A stretch of DNA of 64,000 nt from Bacteroidales bacterium (GCA_023231005.1 JALNWG010000009.1:44886-108885); one strand, 5' to 3'; positions 34,280 to 43,525 are shown, numbered from the stretch's first letter. The notes: a model not told the origin generated them from the letters alone. Program-made: numbers and translations.

Positions 34280-37195
34280 ATGAAATATCGTTATATTATT
34301 TTTCTGTGTTTGTTTTTCCAGATTCACTACTTGGCCAGATCCAATCAGGCGGATTCAACGTGGGTGGATTCGGTTTTCCATTCCCTCTCAAAGGAACAAC
34401 GGATCGCACAACTTTTCATCATCCGCGGGTATTCCTGCAAAGATTCTGTTTATACAGATAGTTTGGTAAAAATCATCGAAAAATACAATGTTGGAGGAAT
34501 CTGTTTCTTTAAGGGATCCCCCACCAAACAAGCCAATCTCACCAATCTTCTTCAACAAAAAGCTCAAACGCCATTACTCATCATGATGGATGCAGAGTGG
34601 GGATTGGGAATGCGCCTCGACAGCGGATTTTCTTTCCCACGCCAGATGACCCTCGGCGCTATGCGCGATGATTCCATGATATATTCAATGGGAAAAATGG
34701 TTGCAAAAAATTGTTCCCGCCTGGGAATTCATGTCAATCTGGCTCCCGTTGCCGATGTTAATAACAATCCTAAGAATCCGGTAATCAGCTTCCGATCTTT
34801 CGGAGAAAACCCAGCCATGGTAGCCAGAAAAAGTATTTTCTACATGAAGGGAATGCAGGATCAGGGACTCTTTACCACAGCTAAACATTTTCCTGGTCAT
34901 GGCGATACCGATATCGATTCTCATCTAGACCTGCCTGTTATAAGCCATTCAAAACAACGAATGGACTCCATCGAGCTACTCCCTTTCCTGGAATTGATCC
35001 GTGAGGGTGTCAAGGGAGTACTGATTGCCCATCTATATTTACCATGCTATGATTCCATACTCAACACCCCGGCAACCTTGTCGGAGAATGTGGTAACCGG
35101 ATTGCTAAAAGAAAAACTTGGTTTTAAGGGATTTGTAATTACAGATGCGCTCGATATGCAAGGGGTAACCAAATATTTTCCTCCAGGCGAAATTGAGGTA
35201 AAAGCACTACAGGCAGGCAATGATATATTGCTGCTTCCTAAAGATGTTGAGATTGCAGAGAAAAAGATTCTGACTGCCATCGACAGTGGAGAGATTTCTA
35301 AAGACCTTGTTGAAACAAAGTGCAAACAAATCTTGCTTTTAAAAAAAGGATTGGGATTGGCAAAACGACCGATTATCGATACAAAAAACCTTGTCGCAGA
35401 TTTAAATACCCCTGAAGAAATCACACTCCGGCAAAAAATGGTCAATGCTTCTGTCACCGTAGTAAAAAACAACCTTCGTATTATTCCCCTGACTGGTCTG
35501 GATCGGAGAAAAATTGCTGTCGTTTCCTTGGGAGACACGATAAATACCGTTTTCCAAACAACGATGCAAGAATATGCCACCCTCGATCTTTTCAATGTTT
35601 CTAAGAAAATCACAAAACAATGCTCCGATAGTTTATGTACACTTTTAGTTCCCTACGATCTGGTAATCATCGGGGTACATTCAATCATCAGCAATCCGGG
35701 AGAAAAGTACGGACTATCGCCCTCCTTGATTCATTTGCTCGATACCCTGATTCTATCCAACCGGACAATCCTTGCACTTTTCGGCACACCGTATGCGTTA
35801 TCCATAATATCGAATCTAAAAAAAGCAGAAGCCATAGTTATAGGTTATCAGGATAATCCATATACAGAACACACTGTTGCTGAAATCATCTTCGGGGGAA
35901 TTGCAGCCCAGGGCAGGCTTCCAGTCACTTCTATGACATTTCCGTATGGCACCGGCGAGGATACTGAAAAATCACGTTTGGAATTTGTTCAACCTGAAGA
36001 GATAGGCATACCCTCAGAACCGTTGCGGATCATTGATTCCATGGCACTGAAAGGCATTGAGATGCGTGCTTACCCGGGATGTCAGGTTCTTTTTGCGAAA
36101 AATGGCAAGGTGTTTTATGAAAAATCTTTCGGGCATCCCAGATATGAAGATACCATGAAGGTATCTACAACCCAGCTTTTCGACCTGGCTTCCGTTACAA
36201 AAGTAGCAGCTACTACGTTGGCTATTATGAAATTGTACGACGAAGGTAAGCTGAAAACCACCGATAGCCTGGGAACCTATTTACCCTGGTTAAAGGGGAG
36301 TAACAAAGCATTCCTTCAAATAGCTAATGTAATGACGCATCAGGCTGGTTTACAGGATTGGATCCCTTTTTACAAATCTACATTAAAGAATAACCAGGTC
36401 AATCCGGAGATTTATCAACCTCACCCCAGCGGAGATTATACAGTCAGGGTAGCTGAAGATTTATACATGAATAAAAAATACCAGGATACTATTCTAAAAC
36501 AGATTATCAATTCTCCGCTCCGTTCTTCCTCCGATTACAAATACAGTGACCTTGGATTTTATTTATTACGGTTTGTGGTAGAGAAAGTAAGTGGTAAACC
36601 ATTTGACAAATACCTCGGAGACAATTTTTACAAACCACTGGGTTTAAGAACAATGGGATTTAATCCCCGGGCTCGATTCTCTCTTGCCGGGATTTCACCC
36701 ACCGAATATGACACCATTTTCAGGAAGCAACTGATCTGGGGTGATGTTCACGATCCAGGCGCAGCTATGTTGGGCGGTGTTTCCGGACACGCAGGTCTCT
36801 TTTCCGATGCCCTTGACCTGGCTGTAATTCTGCAAATGATATTACAGGAAGGATTTTATGGAAACAAACAGTACTTTTCCGCAGCCACGGTAAACGAGTT
36901 TACCAAGGTTCAATTTCCGCAAAAAGGAAATCGTCGCGGATTGGGTTTCGATAAACCGCTTCACAATTTCGCCCCAAATGGGCCTGCATGTGAAGGCGCT
37001 TCAAAGGAAAGTTTTGGACATTCCGGTTTTACGGGAACTTATTGTTGGGCTGACCCGGAAAATGGCCTTGTCTACATTTTTTTATCGAACCGGGTATTCC
37101 CAAGTGCCTCGAACCAACGGCTGTCGGAGATGAACATCCGGACCAACATTCATCAGGCAATGTATGATATCCTGGAGAAATATCGCATCAAATAA
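34280..37195 (+). CDS. GH3 beta-N-acetylglucosaminidase fused to a beta-lactamase-type serine hydrolase (NagZ-AmiE-like)
   Basis: This 971-residue exported enzyme has an N-terminal signal and a NagZ-type GH3 catalytic domain (about 35-370) with KHFPGHGDTDIDSH from 202 and the catalytic Asp in VITDALDMQG (D289). A GH3 C-terminal domain (about 385-565) follows, then a class-C beta-lactamase/esterase-like domain (about 575-970) with the nucleophile motif SVTK (638-641), a YSD in place of YxN, and a late GHSGFTG. NagZ removes GlcNAc from muropeptides. In B. subtilis the neighbouring AmiE amidase is a serine hydrolase of this superfamily, so I infer a combined glucosaminidase and amidase acting on wall fragments in the periplasm. 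Confidence 0.88.
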   Translation: MKYRYIIFLCLFFQIHYLARSNQADSTWVDSVFHSLSKEQRIAQLFIIRGYSCKDSVYTDSLVKIIEKYNVGGICFFKGSPTKQANLTNLLQQKAQTPLLIMMDAEWGLGMRLDSGFSFPRQMTLGAMRDDSMIYSMGKMVAKNCSRLGIHVNLAPVADVNNNPKNPVISFRSFGENPAMVARKSIFYMKGMQDQGLFTTAKHFPGHGDTDIDSHLDLPVISHSKQRMDSIELLPFLELIREGVKGVLIAHLYLPCYDSILNTPATLSENVVTGLLKEKLGFKGFVITDALDMQGVTKYFPPGEIEVKALQAGNDILLLPKDVEIAEKKILTAIDSGEISKDLVETKCKQILLLKKGLGLAKRPIIDTKNLVADLNTPEEITLRQKMVNASVTVVKNNLRIIPLTGLDRRKIAVVSLGDTINTVFQTTMQEYATLDLFNVSKKITKQCSDSLCTLLVPYDLVIIGVHSIISNPGEKYGLSPSLIHLLDTLILSNRTILALFGTPYALSIISNLKKAEAIVIGYQDNPYTEHTVAEIIFGGIAAQGRLPVTSMTFPYGTGEDTEKSRLEFVQPEEIGIPSEPLRIIDSMALKGIEMRAYPGCQVLFAKNGKVFYEKSFGHPRYEDTMKVSTTQLFDLASVTKVAATTLAIMKLYDEGKLKTTDSLGTYLPWLKGSNKAFLQIANVMTHQAGLQDWIPFYKSTLKNNQVNPEIYQPHPSGDYTVRVAEDLYMNKKYQDTILKQIINSPLRSSSDYKYSDLGFYLLRFVVEKVSGKPFDKYLGDNFYKPLGLRTMGFNPRARFSLAGISPTEYDTIFRKQLIWGDVHDPGAAMLGGVSGHAGLFSDALDLAVILQMILQEGFYGNKQYFSAATVNEFTKVQFPQKGNRRGLGFDKPLHNFAPNGPACEGASKESFGHSGFTGTYCWADPENGLVYIFLSNRVFPSASNQRLSEMNIRTNIHQAMYDILEKYRIK

Positions 37196-37196
37196 T

Positions 37197-37204
37197 TAAC
37201 TTTG
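37197..37204 (+). promoter_or_regulatory. -7 promoter element after the GH3 fusion
   Basis: TAACTTTG matches TAnnTTTG, starts 2 bases after the GH3-fusion stop codon and 30 bases before the next ATG, suggesting that the membrane-protein/rhomboid pair has its own promoter. Confidence 0.5.
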
Positions 37205-37226
37205 CCAGAATCGAAATAAAGAAATA

Positions 37227-38042
37227 ATGAAGAATTTTTTGATCTGGTTCTTTGCCATTGTTTTCACCTTGGCAATTGCTGTTTATCAGCGTATGACCGG
37301 ACCAAGTTATCCGGTAAAGGGAACAGTGGAAATTGGTTCACAAAAAATCAAATTCAAATTAATTCGCACCTATGATGGAATTAACAACGCCCCGATTAAA
37401 ATTATAGCGCCGGATACCAGTATTAAAGGGGAATTGACGTTACGCCGGTTTAAAAGTTTCGACACCTGGCAAACGCAGTCGATGCAACGGCATGGCGATA
37501 CCCTTGTCGGATTCCTTCCTCACCAGGCGGTGGCTGGAAAAGTCATGTACCAAGTCACCTTAATAAAGGGAGATCAGAAATTCCTCCTGAATGATCAACC
37601 AGCCATCTTGCGATTCAAAGGATATGTACCCGGATATGTTCTGATCCCCCATATATTTTTCATCTTCATGGCCATGTTGTTATCTACGCTCACCGCCTTG
37701 TTGGTGATCTTCCGAAAAAAGAATACGTATGTTTATGCCTGGATCACTGTGATTTGTCTTGCTTTAGGCGGGTTGATTCTGGGGCCCATTGTTCAAAAAT
37801 TCTCTTTCAATGCCTATTGGACAGGGTGGCCATTTGGACACGATTTGACGGATAACAAATCGTTGGTTGCTTTTATTTTCTGGGTAATCGCGCTGGTAGT
37901 GATGAAAAAACACCGCGAGAACAGACTATGGCCAGTGCTGGCATCCATCGTTTTACTTGTGGTATTTTTAATTCCCCATAGTGTAATGGGTTCGGAAATT
38001 GATTACACAAAGGAACAGCCCGCGAAAACCATCAATTACTAG
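37227..38042 (+). CDS. membrane protein of unknown function
   Basis: This 271-residue protein has an N-terminal membrane segment (about 3-20), an extracytoplasmic beta-rich domain (about 35-130: VKGTVEIGSQKIKFKL, GELTLRRFKSF) and a C-terminal bundle of about four helices (about 137-258) containing the polar GHDLTDNKSL between helices. I do not recognise the family. It is 3 bases from the rhomboid protease gene and almost surely co-transcribed, with a promoter element at 37197-37204. It could be a rhomboid substrate or partner, but that is only positional inference. Confidence 0.75.
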   Translation: MKNFLIWFFAIVFTLAIAVYQRMTGPSYPVKGTVEIGSQKIKFKLIRTYDGINNAPIKIIAPDTSIKGELTLRRFKSFDTWQTQSMQRHGDTLVGFLPHQAVAGKVMYQVTLIKGDQKFLLNDQPAILRFKGYVPGYVLIPHIFFIFMAMLLSTLTALLVIFRKKNTYVYAWITVICLALGGLILGPIVQKFSFNAYWTGWPFGHDLTDNKSLVAFIFWVIALVVMKKHRENRLWPVLASIVLLVVFLIPHSVMGSEIDYTKEQPAKTINY

Positions 38043-38045
38043 ACT

Positions 38046-38672
38046 ATGATTGGAGAATTAGTGTTAACCAATATCATCATTTTTATCACCGTAGTGATCT
38101 CCGTGATTGCTTTGAATAACCATGAATGGTTTGACAAACTTAAATTCAATGCCTACGATGTAAAACACAGCAATCAGTGGTATCGGTTTTTCACGTATGG
38201 TTTTTTACATGCAGGGTATCTTCATCTCTTTATCAACATGCTTGTTTTTTACTCTTTCGGCGTTATCGTAGAAAGTTATTTCCACATCTATTTTCCCGGA
38301 AAGGCAGGTTTTTACTATACTTTACTTTATATTGGGGGGCTGATCCTTTCGATCATCCCTGCTTTCGGAAAAAACAAAAACGATGTTTTTTATAATGCTG
38401 TGGGAGCGTCGGGCGCTGTGTCGGCCGTTCTTTTTTCCAGCATCCTTCTTCATCCCACGGGGAAGATTTTTTTCTTTTTTATTCCAATTGGCATTCCAGC
38501 TCCGTTATTCGCAGTTTTATATATCGCTTATGAATATTATATGAGTAAAAACGCTCACGACAATATCGGACACGATGCTCACCTCTGGGGTGCCATTTAT
38601 GGCCTTCTTTTCACCATTGCCATGAAACCAGGACTGGTATTGATCTTTTTACAGGAGATAGGAATCGGGTAA
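38046..38672 (+). CDS. rhomboid-family intramembrane serine protease
   Basis: This 208-residue polytopic protein has the rhomboid catalytic dyad: S122 in GASGAV (120-125) and H179 in DAHLWGAIYG. It also has the HxxxN motif H60-N64 (LHLFIN) and the early WYRFFTYGFLHAG segment, about six helices in all. It cleaves transmembrane substrates within the inner membrane. The substrate is unknown. The gene begins 3 bases after the stop of an unrecognised membrane protein and converges on the acyl-CoA synthetase with a 41-base gap. Confidence 0.92.
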   Translation: MIGELVLTNIIIFITVVISVIALNNHEWFDKLKFNAYDVKHSNQWYRFFTYGFLHAGYLHLFINMLVFYSFGVIVESYFHIYFPGKAGFYYTLLYIGGLILSIIPAFGKNKNDVFYNAVGASGAVSAVLFSSILLHPTGKIFFFFIPIGIPAPLFAVLYIAYEYYMSKNAHDNIGHDAHLWGAIYGLLFTIAMKPGLVLIFLQEIGIG

Positions 38673-38713
38673 AGGATTTATTTTTTAAATTTTCATCTAA
38701 CATATAGCATCCA

Positions 38714-40771
38714 TTAATGCTTCAGGCAGATTCTGGCATCGACAGCAACAACTTTTGTTTCCGAACCCAGGAGTGGGTTAAAATCGAGTTCAGTGATCTC
38801 AGGAGCAGCATTTAACAGGGCAGAAAGTCGAAGTATCACTTCCGCGAAAAGTTCTTCATTTACCCCTTTCTGACCTCGGATACCTTTCATTATTTTGTAA
38901 CTTTTCAGGCTCCGGATCATTGAAAGGGCTTCACTTTTTGACAATGGAGACAATCCGGATGCAACATCTTTAAAGACCTCAATAAAAATGCCGCCCATTC
39001 CACAAAGGATCAAATGGCCAAATTTGGGTTCAAACTTTGCGCCTACAAAAAGTTCAATACCAGTAAGCATAGGCTGAATCAATATAGCAGTTGTATCTTT
39101 AATCTGGATCATACGATCAAACTCCTGCTTAACCGTTGCCTCATTTTTGAGGTTCAGCGTTACTCCGCCAACATCCGATTTATGAACTGGCCCCACTACT
39201 TTCATGACTACAGGAAAGCCCAATTCCGCAGCTGCAATAGCCGCATCCTTCGCCGTAGTAACCACAGCCTCACCGGCGCGAGGAATTCCACAGGCATCCA
39301 TTAATCCTTGAATCGCTGCCGGAGAGATATAACCATCGGCGGCATGATCAATGATTTCGCGAATCTTCATCGCATTTACTGAAGGAAGATCCGGATTTTC
39401 GGGAGCTGGCTTTGAAGTATAAAAAACCCTGGAGAGTGCATTTCCAAAAACAACCTCATCGGGAAAGTAAACATTCCCTTTCGATACAAATTCATGAATT
39501 TCTTCGGCTGCAGTCAATACTGATGGTAACACCGGATAGACTGGTTTCTTCGTTGATTTCATTTTTTTATCAAGTACATCATAAGCATCGAAAACCTCTG
39601 TCAGGCCAGGAGTCCCGAAAATTACCGCCATTCCGTCAATATCATTGAACTTCTGGTCAGTATAATCAATAATGGTACCCAATTGTTCGGGCGTTCCGGT
39701 AGCAAGGAAATCGATGGGATTAGCCACGGAGGATCCGGCAAACAATTGTTCAAGAAGTACTTTTGATGCAGGGCCCTCGATATGGGGAACGTTCATCCCT
39801 GAATTGGAAAGGGCATCGGTAAGCATTACAGCAGGTCCGCCAGCATGCGTAATAATGGCCATATTTTTCCCCTTTAATTCAGGAAAGGTAAAGATAGAAG
39901 CCACGCTAATCAAGTCCTCACGACCATAACAGCGCACAATTCCGGCTTTCCGAAAAAGCGCATCTACTGCCACATCGGGACTTGCTAATGCCCCGGTATG
40001 AGAAGAAGCCGCCCGGCTGCCCGCTTCGGATGAACCTGCCTTTACTGCAGCTATTTTACATCCTTTCCGGATCAGGGAAGAAGCATGTTTGAGTAACATC
40101 TGAGGCTTGGAAATATTCTCAATATAAAGCAACTTGATCTTTGAACTGGTAGCCGGATCAAAACTTTCGTCGAGATGAGCTAAAATTTCCTCTACTCCCA
40201 ACTGAGAGCTGTTTCCAACGGAAAAAACCTGAGAAAAGGTAAGACCATTCATTACACCAGTTCCCAGAATAAACACAGCCGTAGCTCCGGAGCCGGAGAT
40301 AAAATCGCAGCCCCTCGGATCAAGCCGTGGAATGGGTTGAGTAAAGACCCCATGATAATAAGGAGTGAGGACACCAATGCAATTCGGGCCAATCAAAGAA
40401 CCATTGACCCGATTGATGCTTTCTACTATTCTTTGCTCCAATAATTTTCCTTCCTGATTTTCTTCGCTGAACCCAGCAGAAAGAATGATGAATCCACGGG
40501 TATTTTTAGTATTTGCAAGCAAATCAACAGTATCTGGAATAAACTTAGCAGCAATGGCTATAATCGCCAAATCCACTTCTGGCAACTGTGATGGGTCCTG
40601 ATAGCTTTTAATCCCCTGAACTTCTGTCTCTTTCAGGTTGGTGACATAGAGATCACCTTTGAAATTACCTTCAATCAGGTTCCGGAGTACGGCACCACCG
40701 GGTTTGTGAACATCATTGGAACCACCAACAACAACAATACTTTTTGGGTTAAGTAGTGAAGCATGTAACAT
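38714..40771 (-). CDS. ADP-forming acetate/acyl-CoA synthetase (fused alpha-beta)
   Basis: This is a 685-residue NDP-forming acyl-CoA synthetase. It has a CoA-binding Rossmann domain (about 1-125, SIVVVGGSND), succinyl-CoA-ligase-like domains (about 150-430) with the phospho-His in ASSHTGALAS (H258), and a C-terminal ATP-grasp domain (about 465-685) with GFPVVMKVVGPVHKSDVGGV. It converts acyl-CoA, ADP and phosphate to acid, CoA and ATP, a substrate-level phosphorylation step in fermenters. Propionyl-CoA from methylmalonyl-CoA decarboxylase could be a substrate, but specificity cannot be read. There is no fused GNAT domain, unlike Pat. It lies 18 bases after the DUF1295 gene. Confidence 0.93.
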   Translation of the reverse strand: MLHASLLNPKSIVVVGGSNDVHKPGGAVLRNLIEGNFKGDLYVTNLKETEVQGIKSYQDPSQLPEVDLAIIAIAAKFIPDTVDLLANTKNTRGFIILSAGFSEENQEGKLLEQRIVESINRVNGSLIGPNCIGVLTPYYHGVFTQPIPRLDPRGCDFISGSGATAVFILGTGVMNGLTFSQVFSVGNSSQLGVEEILAHLDESFDPATSSKIKLLYIENISKPQMLLKHASSLIRKGCKIAAVKAGSSEAGSRAASSHTGALASPDVAVDALFRKAGIVRCYGREDLISVASIFTFPELKGKNMAIITHAGGPAVMLTDALSNSGMNVPHIEGPASKVLLEQLFAGSSVANPIDFLATGTPEQLGTIIDYTDQKFNDIDGMAVIFGTPGLTEVFDAYDVLDKKMKSTKKPVYPVLPSVLTAAEEIHEFVSKGNVYFPDEVVFGNALSRVFYTSKPAPENPDLPSVNAMKIREIIDHAADGYISPAAIQGLMDACGIPRAGEAVVTTAKDAAIAAAELGFPVVMKVVGPVHKSDVGGVTLNLKNEATVKQEFDRMIQIKDTTAILIQPMLTGIELFVGAKFEPKFGHLILCGMGGIFIEVFKDVASGLSPLSKSEALSMIRSLKSYKIMKGIRGQKGVNEELFAEVILRLSALLNAAPEITELDFNPLLGSETKVVAVDARICLKH

Positions 40772-40789
40772 AACAGAAATTTTAACAGG

Positions 40790-41548
40790 TTAAAAAAATT
40801 TGATAAACGGAAAAAACGCCGCCGTCTTTGCTTTATATTCTTCCCAGTCGGGATGTCCGGAATAATGTTTTTCCAATAAGGGAACCCCGGAAACGAACCG
40901 CAGCAAAATAGCGATGATCAGGGGGCTGATCAAGGTGTAGCACCCATTTGGAAAACTTAGTGAATAGAAACTGATTCCCAACCATACAAGAAACTCTCCG
41001 AAATAGTTCGGGTGGCGGGTTAACGACCACAATCCGGTTGTAAGGATTTTTCCTTCATTTGCAGGATTCTTTTTAAACTCCATCAATTGATGATCTCCCA
41101 CTACCTCGAACATGAATCCAATCCCAAAAATCAATAGTCCAAAAGTATCCCAAATTCCAAGTGGGCCTCCTTTACTAAAACTGATAAACCAGATGGGTGA
41201 AGAGATGATCAACATGAACAATCCCTGCAATAGGTATATCTGAAAATAACTCCGGAGAAAAAACAACTTCCAGGTTTTACGCCAGGAAGCATAACGAACA
41301 TCTTCGCCCTTTCCACGGTTTCTAATAAAGATATGAGAAGACAAACGAAGCCCCCATAGCAAAACCAATAAACTCACGATAGTTTTACGAAGATCTACTT
41401 CGCCTGACTGAATTATAGCGTAAATGGCTATCACAATAAATCCAAGTCCCCAGAAAATATCAACAATAGAATTATTCTTCCGGAGAATGGAAAGGATAAA
41501 AACGATGGTCATAAAAAGCAGGATAACGAGGGCGACTTTAAGAATCAT
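40790..41548 (-). CDS. DUF1295 / steroid 5-alpha-reductase-like membrane protein
   Basis: This 252-residue membrane protein has about seven hydrophobic helices and the DUF1295 signatures IVDIFWGLGFIVIA near the N-terminus and LTRHPNYFGEFLVWLGIS, plus the late GVPLLEKHY. The domain resembles isoprenylcysteine methyltransferases and sterol reductases. The actual substrate in bacteria is unknown, possibly a lipid or quinone. The gene lies 53 bases after the DhaL-DegV fusion and 18 bases before the acyl-CoA synthetase, so the three are likely one transcript. Confidence 0.88.
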   Translation of the reverse strand: MILKVALVILLFMTIVFILSILRKNNSIVDIFWGLGFIVIAIYAIIQSGEVDLRKTIVSLLVLLWGLRLSSHIFIRNRGKGEDVRYASWRKTWKLFFLRSYFQIYLLQGLFMLIISSPIWFISFSKGGPLGIWDTFGLLIFGIGFMFEVVGDHQLMEFKKNPANEGKILTTGLWSLTRHPNYFGEFLVWLGISFYSLSFPNGCYTLISPLIIAILLRFVSGVPLLEKHYSGHPDWEEYKAKTAAFFPFIKFF

Positions 41549-41601
41549 GATCGATTAAGATTAATGATTAAAGTTAACATTGAATGTTGAAAAAAATTAT
41601 G

Positions 41602-43404
41602 TTACTCCAACATAAAGGAAATACAGGTAACTCCCGGTCCGGTATTGGCAACCAGGGCAGGCGAGGCATGATCAATAAAAGCCGGCTTTTTCCCGGTAAT
41701 CTTTTCCATTTCTACGGCGTACCATTTGGCGGTTGCAGGATTATTGGCATGGGTAATGGAATATTCCCAAATTGGTTGTTTCTCTGCAATTCCAGCTATG
41801 TCGCGGATAATTTTTTTCATACTCCCCATTTCCGAAAATGATTTTCGAATCATAACAGCTTTCCCTTCGGCATCCATTGTGATAACCGGATTCAGATCCA
41901 ACATTCTGCCGACAAAACTTTTCAGGGGATTGAGACGGCCAGTCCTTACAATATATTTCAGGGTAGTAACACTAACCCTGATCATCGATTTATTGACCCA
42001 CTCATCCATTTTCTCCATGATTTTTTCATGGCTTATCCCTGCCTCAACAGCTCTGGCTACCCTCAGAAGAATCAAGCCCAACCCCCCTGAAACATTCCTT
42101 GAGTTGATAACATCAATTCTTTTACCAGAATGTTGTATGACATCTTTTGACCCCCTATCACTGCTTGAATAGGTTCCGCTCAAACCATGGCTCAAATGGA
42201 TGCCGATTATGGAATTATAATGCGTAGTAAGATATTCAAATTTATTCTGAAACTCTTTGGAAGCCGGTTGTGAAGAAGATGCATTTTTCTCCGATTTTTC
42301 AATCATAGAATAAAATTGAGGAGGATTGATTGTAAGGCGGTCGAGAAAGTAAGAATCTCCGAAATGGAGGCTTAGGGGGACTACATGAATTTGATACTGA
42401 TCGATCATCTCTTTTGGGAGATCACTGGTAGAGTCGGTAACAAGGGCAATATCTGATTTCCGGTTAAATTGGATTTCATTTTGCATCACCATATCATCAA
42501 CTTTTTGATACGTAATGCTTCCGAATTGCTGAAGCTGAGAAAACACCTCGGCGGGAAAATCAGTATGAATATGAACGCGAACTTTTTGTGATGTTCCTGC
42601 AACAACAAGCGAATCGCCACAATGTTGAATAAAATTCCGGATCTTATGCTTATCAAGTTGATTACCAGAAATTAGAGCTTCTGTGCAAAAACGAAAGGTT
42701 ATTACATCATGGGGCATCACTACCGATTCTTCCGTGGTTGCTGTTTCAGTCAACCCCTTGATCATTGATTTTTCAGCCCCCAAGGTAAAAAAGTCCTTGA
42801 TCCCTTCCAGCCAGTATACGAATCCTTTGGCACCGGCATCCACCACATGCGCCCGTGCCAGAGCTTCCAGCTTTTTTGTAGTACCGGCCAGCGATTCGAG
42901 TGCTTTGTTGTATGCTTCTACCAAGAGTTTAATAAAATCATCAAAACGGTCTTTCAGGAGGTATACATAATCGGCCCATTCTTTGATTACAGTAAGAATA
43001 GTACCTTCAATTGGATTGGCAATGGCATCATAAGCGTATGAAACAGCTTTTTTCATGCTTTCTGCAAAAGATGGAATGTCCATCGCCCTGTCGGTTTTTA
43101 TCTCATTGCTGAACCCGTACAGGAACTGGGCAAAAATGATTCCAGAATTTCCGCGGGCACCATTCAATGCTGCATCGGCAAGAGCAGCGGCAGTTTGCTT
43201 CAAATTATCTGTAGGAATGATCGCGTCCATAATTGAACGCATGGTAGAAGCCAGATTTGTTCCGGTATCGGCATCGGCTACTGGAAAAACATTGATCTTA
43301 TTGAGTAGTTTTTGTTGATCAAAAATTCTTTGAGCCCCGGCAAGAAACGAGTAATACAGCTGCTTTCCGTCTATCTCCTTTATCTTTTCAACAATCTCAG
43401 TCAA
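41602..43404 (-). CDS. DhaL (FakA-like) - DegV (FakB-like) fusion protein
   Basis: This 600-residue fusion has an N-terminal DhaL/DAK2 ATP-binding domain (about 12-205) with the Mg-binding PVADADTGTN (41-50) and NGARGNSG (81-88). A FakA-like middle region (about 230-310) has VRVHIHTDFP. A complete DegV lipid-binding domain (about 318-600) follows with TDSTSDLP (323-330), SQPAS, HGLSGTY and RTGRL. FakA phosphorylates fatty acids presented by FakB, so I infer a one-chain fatty-acid kinase. The start codon is TTG: no in-frame ATG exists upstream before the promoter, and the next Met lies beyond the catalytic loop. Confidence 0.9.
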   Translation of the reverse strand: MTEIVEKIKEIDGKQLYYSFLAGAQRIFDQQKLLNKINVFPVADADTGTNLASTMRSIMDAIIPTDNLKQTAAALADAALNGARGNSGIIFAQFLYGFSNEIKTDRAMDIPSFAESMKKAVSYAYDAIANPIEGTILTVIKEWADYVYLLKDRFDDFIKLLVEAYNKALESLAGTTKKLEALARAHVVDAGAKGFVYWLEGIKDFFTLGAEKSMIKGLTETATTEESVVMPHDVITFRFCTEALISGNQLDKHKIRNFIQHCGDSLVVAGTSQKVRVHIHTDFPAEVFSQLQQFGSITYQKVDDMVMQNEIQFNRKSDIALVTDSTSDLPKEMIDQYQIHVVPLSLHFGDSYFLDRLTINPPQFYSMIEKSEKNASSSQPASKEFQNKFEYLTTHYNSIIGIHLSHGLSGTYSSSDRGSKDVIQHSGKRIDVINSRNVSGGLGLILLRVARAVEAGISHEKIMEKMDEWVNKSMIRVSVTTLKYIVRTGRLNPLKSFVGRMLDLNPVITMDAEGKAVMIRKSFSEMGSMKKIIRDIAGIAEKQPIWEYSITHANNPATAKWYAVEMEKITGKKPAFIDHASPALVANTGPGVTCISFMLE

Positions 43405-43426
43405 GAAGTTAAGTATTAATAATGTA

Positions 43427-43457
43427 CAAAGGTACTATTTTTTCAACCCTGACCAAA
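43427..43457 (-). promoter_or_regulatory. Bacteroidota-type promoter (TTTG-N19-TACCTTTG)
   Basis: On the minus strand TTTG (43457-43454), a 19-base spacer and TACCTTTG (43434-43427) match the Bacteroidota consensus closely. It lies 22 bases before the TTG start of the DhaL-DegV gene and is one of the best promoter matches in the window. Confidence 0.65.
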
Positions 43458-43517
43458 CTACAAATTTAAAACAGAATTCAAATTGACCTTTGCCACACTT
43501 ATGAAGATAAAGTTTAT

Positions 43518-43525
43518 TATTTTTG
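43518..43525 (+). promoter_or_regulatory. -7 promoter element for the DUF1573 gene
   Basis: TATTTTTG (TAnnTTTG), 46 bases before ATG 43572. A TTTG lies 25 bases upstream, slightly beyond the usual spacing. Confidence 0.5.

Noticed and set aside
35047..35613. 188-codon open frame on the minus strand
   Set aside because: Antisense to the GH3 fusion, Ser-rich without motif, no promoter element before it.
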